A DNA stretch of 48,118 bases from Atopostipes suicloacalis DSM 15692 (GTDB lineage: Bacteria; Bacillota; Bacilli; Lactobacillales; Carnobacteriaceae_A), in contig NZ_FQUF01000021.1 of NCBI RefSeq assembly GCF_900129085.1, positions 1-48,118 of the forward strand, written 5' to 3'. Below, piece by piece: positions 8,345 through 16,981 of this stretch. The position numbers and the translations under genes were made by a program. The notes beneath the pieces are model-generated. The model saw only the letters and a list, made by a program, of their open reading frames with translations. It ran no database searches and had not been told where the DNA came from. Every line of letters starts with the position of its first letter. Within the stretch, counting starts at the first letter, position 1.

Positions 8345-8358
8345 TGAAAGCGCTTAAA
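8345..8358 (+). promoter_or_regulatory. cre-like site just upstream of the binding-protein gene
   Basis: TGAAAGCGCTTAAA matches the cre consensus TGWAANCGNTNWCA at 13 of 14 positions and sits nine bases after the palindrome. CcpA binding here would add catabolite repression to specific LacI control. It could also be a second LacI operator. Confidence 0.55.
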
Positions 8359-8374
8359 AAGGAGAAGTTATACT

Positions 8375-9694
8375 ATGAAATATTTAAAAAATGGGTTTAA
8401 ATTAGCCTCTATAGCAAGTCTAAGTTTATTATTAGGAGCATGTGGAGAAGATAAACCTGATTTAACTATTATGTCCTTTACAGATGAACTCCAAAGACCA
8501 ATTGATAAATTTGAAGAATTACATGATGTCAATGTTGAATTGCAAATTATTCCTAATGAAAGCTACAGAGAAACCTTGCAACCTATCCTAGAAAGCGGAG
8601 AAGGAGCACCTGATGTTTTTACAGGTGAAATTGTGTTTATGCAACAATGGTTAGACGCAAATTACTGGGAAGATCTTTCAAGTGATCCTTACAACGTAGA
8701 CGAATGGTCTGATGATTATGTAGATTATGTTTGGGATTTAGGCAAAGACAGTGATGGCAATGTTCGTGCAGTTTCATGGCAAGTTACTCCTGGTGGAATT
8801 TACTACCGCAGAAGCATTGCAGAAGAAGTTTTAGGCACAGATGATCCTAAAGAAGTGGGAGATATGATGTCTACCATGGAAGGGTTAATGGATGTTGGAG
8901 CTAAAATGAGTGAAGCTGGTTATGCACTATTCCCAGACGAAGGATCCATTTCTAAATTTACATCGGCATTTGGTGCAAACGAAGAACCATGGTTTGATGA
9001 AGAAACAATGGAATTAAATATGAATGAACAAAGACTTTCATACTTTGATTATGCAAAAGAGCTAAGAGATAATCAATATTCTGCTTTAGCTCCTGCTTGG
9101 TCACCAGCTTGGTATCAATCTTTTGATGGACCTATTCCTTATAACTTAGGGTGGGATGAATTAGAAGACGCTGAAGGCGAATCTACGATTGAAGTCTTTG
9201 GAGTTGCCTTACCAACATGGGCTTTAGATGCTGTTTTCAAGCAAGAAGCTAGTGAAAATGCCGGAGATTGGGCAGTTACTAATGGGCCTACTTCTTATTT
9301 TGAAGGAGGTACTTGGTTAGGAGTCTATGAAGGTTCTGAAAACAAAGATCTAGCCTTTGAATTTGTCAAAATGATGACTCATGATGAAGAATTCTTGACA
9401 GAATGGGTAGATGAAACTGGTGATGTTTTAAGCTATAGTCCTGTCACAGATAAAGTAAAAGAAGACATTTCAGATGATTTCTTAGGTGGCCAAAATCATT
9501 ATGAGTTTTTCTTAGATGAAGCTGACACAATTGATGCTTCAACTGTTACGCCATATGATCAACAATTAAACGACTTATTTGGTACACAAGTTGGACTATA
9601 TGTAGACGGTGAAATTACTAAAGAAGAAGGAATTCAGGCGTTTTATGATGAAGTGAATAATAGCTTCCCAGAGATAATTACACCAGATAATTAA
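8375..9694 (+). CDS. ABC transporter sugar-binding lipoprotein
   Basis: Family 1 extracellular solute-binding protein, 439 residues. The N-terminus is a lipoprotein signal with lipobox LLGAC and lipidated Cys23, so the mature protein is tethered to the outer face of the membrane. The remainder is a two-lobed binding protein rich in Asp and Glu with many aromatic residues (for example PAWSPAWYQSF), as expected for oligosaccharide binding. AAGGAG precedes the ATG. With the two permeases it forms an importer. The neighbouring phosphorylase and GH16 enzyme suggest beta-gluco-oligosaccharides, most likely beta-1,3 linked. Exact linkage cannot be read from the sequence. Confidence 0.9.
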   Translation: MKYLKNGFKLASIASLSLLLGACGEDKPDLTIMSFTDELQRPIDKFEELHDVNVELQIIPNESYRETLQPILESGEGAPDVFTGEIVFMQQWLDANYWEDLSSDPYNVDEWSDDYVDYVWDLGKDSDGNVRAVSWQVTPGGIYYRRSIAEEVLGTDDPKEVGDMMSTMEGLMDVGAKMSEAGYALFPDEGSISKFTSAFGANEEPWFDEETMELNMNEQRLSYFDYAKELRDNQYSALAPAWSPAWYQSFDGPIPYNLGWDELEDAEGESTIEVFGVALPTWALDAVFKQEASENAGDWAVTNGPTSYFEGGTWLGVYEGSENKDLAFEFVKMMTHDEEFLTEWVDETGDVLSYSPVTDKVKEDISDDFLGGQNHYEFFLDEADTIDASTVTPYDQQLNDLFGTQVGLYVDGEITKEEGIQAFYDEVNNSFPEIITPDN

Positions 9695-9707
9695 AGATTC
9701 TAAAATC

Positions 9708-9750
9708 AAATCTGGGGTTTTCTAGCAGAATTAGCCCCAGATTTCTTTTT
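9708..9750 (+). terminator. Intercistronic hairpin after the binding-protein gene
   Basis: AAATCTGGGG (9708-9717) pairs with CCCCAGATTT (9735-9744) and is followed by CTTTTTAT. As no new promoter is obvious before the permeases, it probably acts as a partial terminator or RNA-stabilising hairpin. That would give much more binding protein than permease. Confidence 0.75.
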
Positions 9751-9777
9751 ATATTTAATCAAAGAAGGGAGAAACCT

Positions 9778-10689
9778 ATGTTAAGACAGAGAAAGTTACA
9801 GCCATATGCTTTTATAGCACCATTCCTTATTGTTTTTTTAATTTTTAATATTTATCCAATCTTTCTGACTTTTTATTTTAGTCTAACAAATTATAGTGGA
9901 ATGGGAGGAATAGATAATGCTACTTTTATAGGTTTGGATAATTACAGACGTTTAATTACTGATGGATATTTTTATAAATCCATACTTAATACAATTATTA
10001 TTTGGGTGGGAGGATTTGCTGTTCAATTATTAATTGCTTTAGGTCTTGCTTTAGTTTTTTCAGATATTCAATTAAAACTAAAAGGCCTTGGGTTCTTTAG
10101 GACACTATTCTATCTACCAAATATTGTTACTGTTGCATCTGTATCTATTTTATTCAGTCTGATTTTAGATTGGAACTATGGTTCATTAAATCAATTGCTT
10201 ATGCAGATAGGAATTTTAAATCAGCCAATTAATTGGTTAAATAATCCTGCTTATGCACAAGGATCTGTGTCTGTAATTAATACATGGATGTGGTTTGGTC
10301 AAACCTTTATTATTTTATATGCAGGAATCGCTGGTATAGATAATGATTTACTTGAAGCATCATTCATAGATGGAGCAAATTGGTGGCAACGGTTCAGATA
10401 CATTACATTGCCACAGATTAAACCAATTATGTTATATGTGATGATTACTTCTTTAATTGGTGGCTTACAGATGTTCGAATTGCCTCAATTATTAACGGAT
10501 GGAACTGGCTCACCTCAAGGATCCTTAAGAACAATAGTCTTGTATTTATATAATCAATCCTTTTTATATAATAACTTTGGATACGGTTCAACAATTGCAT
10601 ATGGATTATTCTTTATCACAGTTATTTTCTCGATTATTATATTTAAAACAATGTATGCTGATCAAGTAAAGGAAGGTGAAAGACGATGA
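9778..10689 (+). CDS. ABC sugar permease, MalF-type subunit
   Basis: 303-residue inner-membrane permease of the binding-protein-dependent sugar importer. It has six predicted hydrophobic helices, beginning with YAFIAPFLIVFLIFNIYPIF. The cytoplasmic EAA loop, which docks on the ATPase, reads EASFIDGANWWQRFRYITLP. GAAGGGAG precedes the ATG. Its last four bases overlap the start of the next permease (ATGA), implying translational coupling. It pairs with that protein to form the channel. Confidence 0.92.
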   Translation: MLRQRKLQPYAFIAPFLIVFLIFNIYPIFLTFYFSLTNYSGMGGIDNATFIGLDNYRRLITDGYFYKSILNTIIIWVGGFAVQLLIALGLALVFSDIQLKLKGLGFFRTLFYLPNIVTVASVSILFSLILDWNYGSLNQLLMQIGILNQPINWLNNPAYAQGSVSVINTWMWFGQTFIILYAGIAGIDNDLLEASFIDGANWWQRFRYITLPQIKPIMLYVMITSLIGGLQMFELPQLLTDGTGSPQGSLRTIVLYLYNQSFLYNNFGYGSTIAYGLFFITVIFSIIIFKTMYADQVKEGERR

Positions 10690-11576
10690 GCGCTAGAGAT
10701 AAAACTATCTCTGATGATGCAATCTCATTATCAGAGAAGGGACATAGACAAGTTATTCAAGTAAATATTGTTCGCCTAGTTATTTACGTTTTATTAGGTC
10801 TATTAGCGATTGTCAGTTTAATACCGTTTGCGATGATGATTATAAATGCAACAAGAACAAATGGCGAAATACTACAAGGGTTCACTTTAATTCCAAGTAA
10901 CGCTTTAATGGAAAATTATGATATTTTAATTAGCTATGTGGATGTATGGAGAGGTTTTTTAAATAGTCTTATGATTGCTGTGCTGGTAACTTTATTAAAT
11001 TCATACTTTAGTGCATTAACTGCGTTTGCTTTCTGGGCCTATAATTTTAAAGGAAAAACTTTCATTTTTGGTTTTTCTTTGTTGCTGATGATGGTGCCAG
11101 GACAATTAAGTATGTTAGGTCAATATGAGCTGGCAAGTAACTTAGGAATACTCAATACTTATTGGCCACTAATATTACCTGCTATTGCTGCTCCTTTTAC
11201 TGTATTTTTCTTTAGACAATATCTATATACTTCAATGCCTTATTCTATTGTTGAAGCAGCTAGAATTGATGGTGCGAGAGATTTACTTATTTTCCATCGA
11301 ATAGTCTTACCTGTTTTAAAACCAGCTATTGCTACACAAGGAATCTTTACTTTTATTGGATCATGGAATAATTATATGGGACCGTTAATTATGATTCGTA
11401 CTCCAAGTAAATTCACCTTGCCAGTTATGATGGGTGCACTTAGTGGCTCACCTGTTGCTAATAACCTTGGAGCTATGTATCTAGGAATTGCAATTTCTGT
11501 TGTTCCTATTATGATTGCATTCATGTTCTTTTCTAAAAATATTATTAGTAGCATTTCTAGTGGAGCAGTCAAATAA
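10686..11576 (+). CDS. ABC sugar permease, MalG-type subunit
   Basis: 296-residue partner permease of the same importer. After a polar N-terminus of about 30 residues it has six hydrophobic helices. The EAA motif is EAARIDGARDLLIFHRIVLP, and the length and C-terminal motif are typical of the MalG-like group. The start overlaps the stop of the upstream permease by four bases. The ATPase of the system is the MsmK-like protein at 15757. Confidence 0.92.
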   Translation: MSARDKTISDDAISLSEKGHRQVIQVNIVRLVIYVLLGLLAIVSLIPFAMMIINATRTNGEILQGFTLIPSNALMENYDILISYVDVWRGFLNSLMIAVLVTLLNSYFSALTAFAFWAYNFKGKTFIFGFSLLLMMVPGQLSMLGQYELASNLGILNTYWPLILPAIAAPFTVFFFRQYLYTSMPYSIVEAARIDGARDLLIFHRIVLPVLKPAIATQGIFTFIGSWNNYMGPLIMIRTPSKFTLPVMMGALSGSPVANNLGAMYLGIAISVVPIMIAFMFFSKNIISSISSGAVK

Positions 11577-11618
11577 TTTTATTTTAATGTATTTAAATAT
11601 AAAGAGGTGGTGTAATCT

Positions 11619-14600
11619 TTGTTTGAGTTAAATGAGAAAGACAGCTTTATAATAGAAGATTTTCAAAATTCGAAATCATTTGCAAGTTTTCTTCCTGGAA
11701 TAGTAGGTGAAAAAGGAATCCCTATATGGGCTTTTTATATTAATCGTGGTCAGGCTATTAGTAGTTTTGGTATCGAAAATAAAGATTCGGCAATAAGTGA
11801 GTTTTATCCAGCAGATAAAGCATATCAATATACGCCTTACCAGTCCTTTCGAACTTTTATTAAATATAAAAGCAAAGAAAAAGTTTCTTTGCTTGAACCT
11901 TTTTCTAAACATTTGGAAAAAGAAACGATTAAAGAAAAAATGATCATTCATAAAAATTCTATTGAACTAGTCTATTGGAATGAAAAATATGGGATTGAAT
12001 TTTCTGTTCTTTATTATATTCTTCCAGAGTCACCTGTTGGCGCACTTGTTCGTGAAGTAAAAATAATTAATAAAAATAAAGAACCTATAAATATTGAATT
12101 AGCGGATGGTATTGCTTCTATATTTCCGGTAGGTATATCGAATATTGCCTATAAAGATATTGGGAATACTTTAAAAAGCTGGTTCGATGTAGAACACAAC
12201 AATGAGTTATATAACTTCTATTTCTTACGAGGATCTACTGAAGACACAGAACATGTCGTAGAAATCAATGAGGGAAATTTTTATGCTTCTTTAGTAGTTG
12301 ATTCTGATGGAGAAAAAATTGGAGATATTATCTATGACCGAGAAATTATTTTTGGAAATGATGAGTCATTAACTGTGCCTAAATCATTTTTAGAACATTC
12401 TGTATTGGAGTTATTAAATAAAGAACAACATGGAACGAATAAAGTTTCTAGTGGTTTTACATTATGGGATGGAACGATTAAAAGCCAAGAAGAGATAAAA
12501 TTATATACATTAATCGGAAATGGTACGTCAAGAGAGATTGTAAAAAATTATTTAGAAACGAATTTTAGCGAAGAGATTTTTAACAAAAAATCTTACCAAG
12601 CACATATGCTCGCTGAAGAGCTAGTAGAAGATGTAAAAACAAAAACTGGAAGAGTAAACTTTGACGGGTATGTTTCTCAAATGTATTTTGATAATGGTTT
12701 ACGTGGAGGATTTCCAAAAACATACAGTTATGATGAAAAGAAAAAGACTTATTATATGTATTCTAGAAAACATGGAGATTTAGAAAGAGATTATAACTTT
12801 TTTTCTACGTCACCTACTTATTATTCACAAGGAAATGGGAATTATCGTGATATTAATCAAAATCGAAGAATGGATGTTGTTATCCATCCAGAAGTAGAAG
12901 ATTATAATATTTCTCATTTTATTAATTTAATTCAATTAGATGGTTATAATCCTTTAGAGATTAACAAAGTAACCTACAACTTTAAAGAAAATCTAGTAAT
13001 TATAAAAGAGTTTATAAAAACAACAAAAGATTGTAAAAAAGTGGAACAGTTTTTTTTGAAGGAATTTGAGCCTGGTAGCTTATTAGACTTTATCCTAACA
13101 GAAAATATAGAACTTTCTGTTTCGTTTGATGAATTTTTAGGTGTGGTTTTAAATAATAGTGAAGAAAATTTAAATTCTAACTTTAGTGAAGGATATTGGA
13201 TTGACCATTGGACATATAATCTTGATTTAATAGATAGCTATTTAGAGGTCTATCCTGATAGAATCAAAGAATTATTTTTTGAAAAGCATTATAAATTTTA
13301 TAATAACGAAGCTTATGTTAAACCAAGAGCTGAAAAATACCAATATAAAGAAGGAAAATTAGGACAATATGATGCTTTAACTCCTGCAAATATAAAGACG
13401 GGCGAGAGTAAGTGGATAAAGACAAATGAGGGAGATCTCCTTCAAGTAAACTTGTTTTCTAAATTATTATTATTAGCTGCAATAAAAACAGCAACCATAG
13501 CGCCATATGGTTATGGTATTCAAATGGAAGCGGGGCGACCGGGTTGGAATGATGCTCTAAATGGTCTTCCTGGATTATTTGGCTCAAGTACTTCTGAACT
13601 GTACGAACTTAAACGTTTATTACGGCTATTGAATGCTCAAGAAATAGAAGAACAAGACCTTGTTGCAGTGCCTACGGAAGCCCACTATTTCATTGAAAAA
13701 TTATGTAACACTATAAAGGAATATTTTAATCTTTCTATGGATAAAGACCAACTAGTAAATTATTGGGATAAAGCGTCTACTGAACTAGAAGTATATAGAG
13801 AAACAATTTATAAAGAATTATCAAGTGAAACTTCTCAATTTAATAAAGATGAAGTAACCAATATTTTAAATCTGTTACAAAAAGTAGTTGATTATTCCAT
13901 TCAAGAGGTAGAGAAGACAGGAAATAATGACATTGTTCCTACTTATTTTTATTTTGAAATTGAGCAGGATAAGGAAAACTATCAAATTAAAGCTATTGAT
14001 GTAGCACCGTTTTTAGAAGGTAACGTTAAAAAGATGAAGCTCTCTCAATCATTAGAGGAATCAAAACAGCTATACAGAGATATACGTAACTCTGAAATAT
14101 TTGATGAAAAATTAAAGATGTATAAAACAAGTGTGTCAACAATCAATGAACCACAAGAACTAGGAAGAATCCGTTCTTTTACACGTGGTTGGTTAGAAAA
14201 CGAGTCCGTATTTTTGCATATGGAGTATAAATATTTACTCGAAATTTTAAAAGCAGGTCTGTATGAAGAGTTTTATGAAGATATTGAAACAATGCTGATT
14301 CCTTTCTTGGATCCAAAAATATATGGAAGAAATATTTTAGAGAATTCTACGTTTATAGCAAGTAGTGCAAATCCAGATCCTTTAACGCATGGAAGAGGAT
14401 ATGTCGCAAGATTAAGTGGCTCTACTGTTGAATTTTTAAATATTTGGAAAGAGATGTTTATTGGTTCCGGTCCATATAAGTATGATTCGAATAAAAATGA
14501 ATTGATCTTCTTTTTATCTCCTAGATTAAAACATGAGTTTTTTGATGAGGAAGGAAATATCCAATTTAAATTATTTAGTCAAATAGAGGTTACCTATAAG

Positions 14601-14771
14601 AACCCAATGAAATCTAATACATTTGGAATAAATGGCGTTTCACCTAAGAAGTTTATTGTCACTTATAATAATGGGAACCGAAAAATTATAAAAAACCATG
14701 AGATTCAAGGCCAGATAGCTAAAGATATTCGAGATTTATTCGTTCGTTCTATTGAAGTAGAGTTAGCTTAA
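11619..14771 (+). CDS. Large beta-glucan/oligosaccharide phosphorylase, GH94/GH149/GH161 type
   Basis: 1050-residue cytosolic protein without a signal peptide. N-terminal segments such as SFLPGIVGEKGIPIWAFYIN and SFGIENKDSAI begin a beta-sandwich domain. An alpha-barrel follows with the pattern EAGRPGWNDALNGLPG, whose Asp645 lies where the catalytic acid of GH94-clan phosphorylases sits. Enzymes of this size include 1,2-beta-oligoglucan phosphorylase (GH94) and beta-1,3-glucan phosphorylases (GH149, GH161). They use inorganic phosphate to release alpha-glucose 1-phosphate. The GH16 laminarinase in the same locus favours a beta-1,3 substrate. The start is TTG, supported by GAGGTGG eight bases upstream. 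I cannot fix the CAZy family from sequence reading alone; broad phosphorylase identity is likely. Confidence 0.75.
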   Translation: MFELNEKDSFIIEDFQNSKSFASFLPGIVGEKGIPIWAFYINRGQAISSFGIENKDSAISEFYPADKAYQYTPYQSFRTFIKYKSKEKVSLLEPFSKHLEKETIKEKMIIHKNSIELVYWNEKYGIEFSVLYYILPESPVGALVREVKIINKNKEPINIELADGIASIFPVGISNIAYKDIGNTLKSWFDVEHNNELYNFYFLRGSTEDTEHVVEINEGNFYASLVVDSDGEKIGDIIYDREIIFGNDESLTVPKSFLEHSVLELLNKEQHGTNKVSSGFTLWDGTIKSQEEIKLYTLIGNGTSREIVKNYLETNFSEEIFNKKSYQAHMLAEELVEDVKTKTGRVNFDGYVSQMYFDNGLRGGFPKTYSYDEKKKTYYMYSRKHGDLERDYNFFSTSPTYYSQGNGNYRDINQNRRMDVVIHPEVEDYNISHFINLIQLDGYNPLEINKVTYNFKENLVIIKEFIKTTKDCKKVEQFFLKEFEPGSLLDFILTENIELSVSFDEFLGVVLNNSEENLNSNFSEGYWIDHWTYNLDLIDSYLEVYPDRIKELFFEKHYKFYNNEAYVKPRAEKYQYKEGKLGQYDALTPANIKTGESKWIKTNEGDLLQVNLFSKLLLLAAIKTATIAPYGYGIQMEAGRPGWNDALNGLPGLFGSSTSELYELKRLLRLLNAQEIEEQDLVAVPTEAHYFIEKLCNTIKEYFNLSMDKDQLVNYWDKASTELEVYRETIYKELSSETSQFNKDEVTNILNLLQKVVDYSIQEVEKTGNNDIVPTYFYFEIEQDKENYQIKAIDVAPFLEGNVKKMKLSQSLEESKQLYRDIRNSEIFDEKLKMYKTSVSTINEPQELGRIRSFTRGWLENESVFLHMEYKYLLEILKAGLYEEFYEDIETMLIPFLDPKIYGRNILENSTFIASSANPDPLTHGRGYVARLSGSTVEFLNIWKEMFIGSGPYKYDSNKNELIFFLSPRLKHEFFDEEGNIQFKLFSQIEVTYKNPMKSNTFGINGVSPKKFIVTYNNGNRKIIKNHEIQGQIAKDIRDLFVRSIEVELA

Positions 14772-14812
14772 GAAATATGTTGAAATCCTATAATTATTTA
14801 AGGAGGGGAAAA

Positions 14813-15724
14813 ATGCATTACTATGTAGGAATAGATATCGGAGGATCAAGCATAAAATATGGCTTAATAGATGAGGCGGGCCATTTGTTAAAAAAAGATC
14901 AATTAAAGACGGAAAAAGAAGGCACGAAGATTATAGAATCAATAGAAAAAATAGTCAATGAGTTTCAAAAAGAATACGAAATATCTGCTATAGGTGTCAG
15001 TGTTCCAGGTATTGTAGAAGAAGATGGATTCTTGACAACTGCAGGAGCCATTTATGATCTATATGGCACGCATTTAAAAAATGTTTTACAAGAGAAACTT
15101 TTGCTTCCTGTTTTTGTCGAAAATGATGCTGTTAGCTCTGCTCTAGCAGAAAAGTGGTTAGGAGCCGGAAAAGATTATGCAAACTTTTTTACAACAGTGA
15201 TAGGCACTGGTGTAGGTGGAGCTATTATTATAGATGGTAAAGTTGTAAGAGGTGCTCATGCTACAGCAGGAGAGTTTGGCTTTATGATTGTAGATGAGAT
15301 TGTAAAAAATGACACTCGGAAAGCTACTTTAAGCTTAAATGGTTCCGTTCAATATGGTTTAGTTAATTATTATTATGAAAGTCAAAAAGGTTCTTATAAA
15401 TTGAGCGAATTGAATGGAGAAAAAATATATCAGCTTGCTAAAGAAGAGGATGAAGTAGCACAACAAGTCATTGAGCGATTGTATCAAAAGTTATCCATGG
15501 CGTTATTTAATGTCTTAACTTTCTTAGACCCTGAAGTTATATTAGTTGGTGGAGGCATTAGTGCTAATAAAGAATTTATAGAGGAACTTAATCATAGAGT
15601 AGAAAAATTAAAAAGAGATCATAAAGATATGTCAAACATGACATTGGCTGAGATTCGTCCATGCTACTTTTTAAATGATGCAGGAATTTATGGAGCTGTT
15701 TATAAAGCAATCCAAAATTCATAA
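14813..15724 (+). CDS. ROK-family sugar kinase, probable glucokinase
   Basis: 303-residue kinase/ROK protein with an N-terminal phosphate-binding loop GIDIGGSS (residues 6-13), the catalytic aspartate in FVENDAVSS (Asp105), the ATP motif [12 protein letters not shown] and a C-terminal VGGGIS. It lacks the CxCGxxGCxE zinc motif of many ROK repressors and kinases, and has no helix-turn-helix, so it is an enzyme rather than a regulator. AGGAGG six bases before the ATG decides the start; the longer open frame from 14777 has no good ribosome site. In this locus it would phosphorylate the free glucose left when the phosphorylase shortens the last disaccharide. Confidence 0.82.
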   Translation: MHYYVGIDIGGSSIKYGLIDEAGHLLKKDQLKTEKEGTKIIESIEKIVNEFQKEYEISAIGVSVPGIVEEDGFLTTAGAIYDLYGTHLKNVLQEKLLLPVFVENDAVSSALAEKWLGAGKDYANFFTTVIGTGVGGAIIIDGKVVRGAHATAGEFGFMIVDEIVKNDTRKATLSLNGSVQYGLVNYYYESQKGSYKLSELNGEKIYQLAKEEDEVAQQVIERLYQKLSMALFNVLTFLDPEVILVGGGISANKEFIEELNHRVEKLKRDHKDMSNMTLAEIRPCYFLNDAGIYGAVYKAIQNS

Positions 15725-15756
15725 TGATAAATTTTATTTTATTAAGGAGAATAATT

Positions 15757-16893
15757 ATGGCAGAGATAAAATTAAAACACATTCATAAGCGTTATGAGAA
15801 CGCTGAAGATTTTGCGGTAACGGATTTTAACTTGGACATACAAGATAATGAATTTATTGTTTTTGTAGGTCCTTCAGGTTGCGGAAAATCAACCACTCTT
15901 CGGATGATTGCAGGACTTGAAGAAATTACCGAAGGCGATTTATATATTGATGCCGACGTTGTAAACGATGTGGCGCCGAAAGATCGGGATATTGCGATGG
16001 TATTCCAAAACTATGCTTTATATCCACATATGACAGTCTTTGATAACATGGCCTTTGGTTTGAAATTACGTAAAATGCCAAAAGACGAAATTAAAGAACG
16101 GGTTGATCATGCGGCAGAAATGTTAGGTTTAACCGATTTATTGGATCGAAAACCGGCTGCATTATCCGGTGGACAAAGACAGCGTGTGGCTTTAGGGCGA
16201 GCGGTCGTTCGAAGTCCAAAAGTTTTCTTGATGGATGAGCCGTTATCGAACTTAGATGCAAAATTGCGTGTACATATGCGTACAGAGATCGCTAAATTGC
16301 ATGAAGAACTCGAAACAACGATGATCTACGTTACGCATGATCAAACGGAAGCCATGACCTTAGCAGACCGTATTGTCATTATGGAAGCCGGAGTCATTCA
16401 ACAAGTGGGTTCACCTTTTGAAGTCTATAACTCACCGAATAATGCCTTTGTCGCCAGCTTTATTGGCTCGCCTGCGATGAATTTACACGAAGTGACTTAT
16501 AGTCAGGGGCGCATTACAGGAAAAGGTATTGATCTTGCGGTCAGTGAACCTTCAAGAAAAGAATTAGATGAAAAAGGTTATGAAGGTAAAACCGTAATTT
16601 TTGGTATTCGTCCAGAAGATATTCATTCGGAACAAATTGCTTTAGATACCACACCAGAAACAGTCGTGGAAACCACAATTACCGTGGCAGAATTAACTGG
16701 AGCCGAATCGATTTTATATATTGATGTCGGTGGAACAGAGATGGTCGCCGTTGTTGATGCGAGAGATTTCCACCAAGCCGGTGAGACAATGGAAGTTGCT
16801 TTTAATATGAACAAAGCGCATTTCTTTGATGTAGAGACTGAAGAAGTTATTCGTAAAAAGCCGATTGAAGAAGTAGTAGAAACAACAATCTAA
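15757..16893 (+). CDS. msmK: Sugar ABC transporter ATPase, UgpC/MsmK/MalK type
   Basis: 378-residue ATP-binding subunit. It shows Walker [11 protein letters not shown]-loop, signature LSGGQRQR, Walker B VFLMDEP and the switch histidine in YVTHDQ. A C-terminal TOBE/regulatory domain follows, as in MalK-like importers. AAGGAG decides the ATG at 15757. Its base composition is visibly less AT-rich than that of the neighbouring binding-protein and phosphorylase genes. It may have been a general ATPase that serves several importers. Having it inside the locus makes the transporter self-sufficient. The symbol is by family resemblance only. Confidence 0.9.
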   Translation: MAEIKLKHIHKRYENAEDFAVTDFNLDIQDNEFIVFVGPSGCGKSTTLRMIAGLEEITEGDLYIDADVVNDVAPKDRDIAMVFQNYALYPHMTVFDNMAFGLKLRKMPKDEIKERVDHAAEMLGLTDLLDRKPAALSGGQRQRVALGRAVVRSPKVFLMDEPLSNLDAKLRVHMRTEIAKLHEELETTMIYVTHDQTEAMTLADRIVIMEAGVIQQVGSPFEVYNSPNNAFVASFIGSPAMNLHEVTYSQGRITGKGIDLAVSEPSRKELDEKGYEGKTVIFGIRPEDIHSEQIALDTTPETVVETTITVAELTGAESILYIDVGGTEMVAVVDARDFHQAGETMEVAFNMNKAHFFDVETEEVIRKKPIEEVVETTI

Positions 16894-16981
16894 AAAATAA
16901 ATTCTTAACAATAAAAGAAAGAAGTTAAAAATATGTAGAGTAGTTTAATTTATAAAAATGTAAAATAAGGAGTACTTTAAA

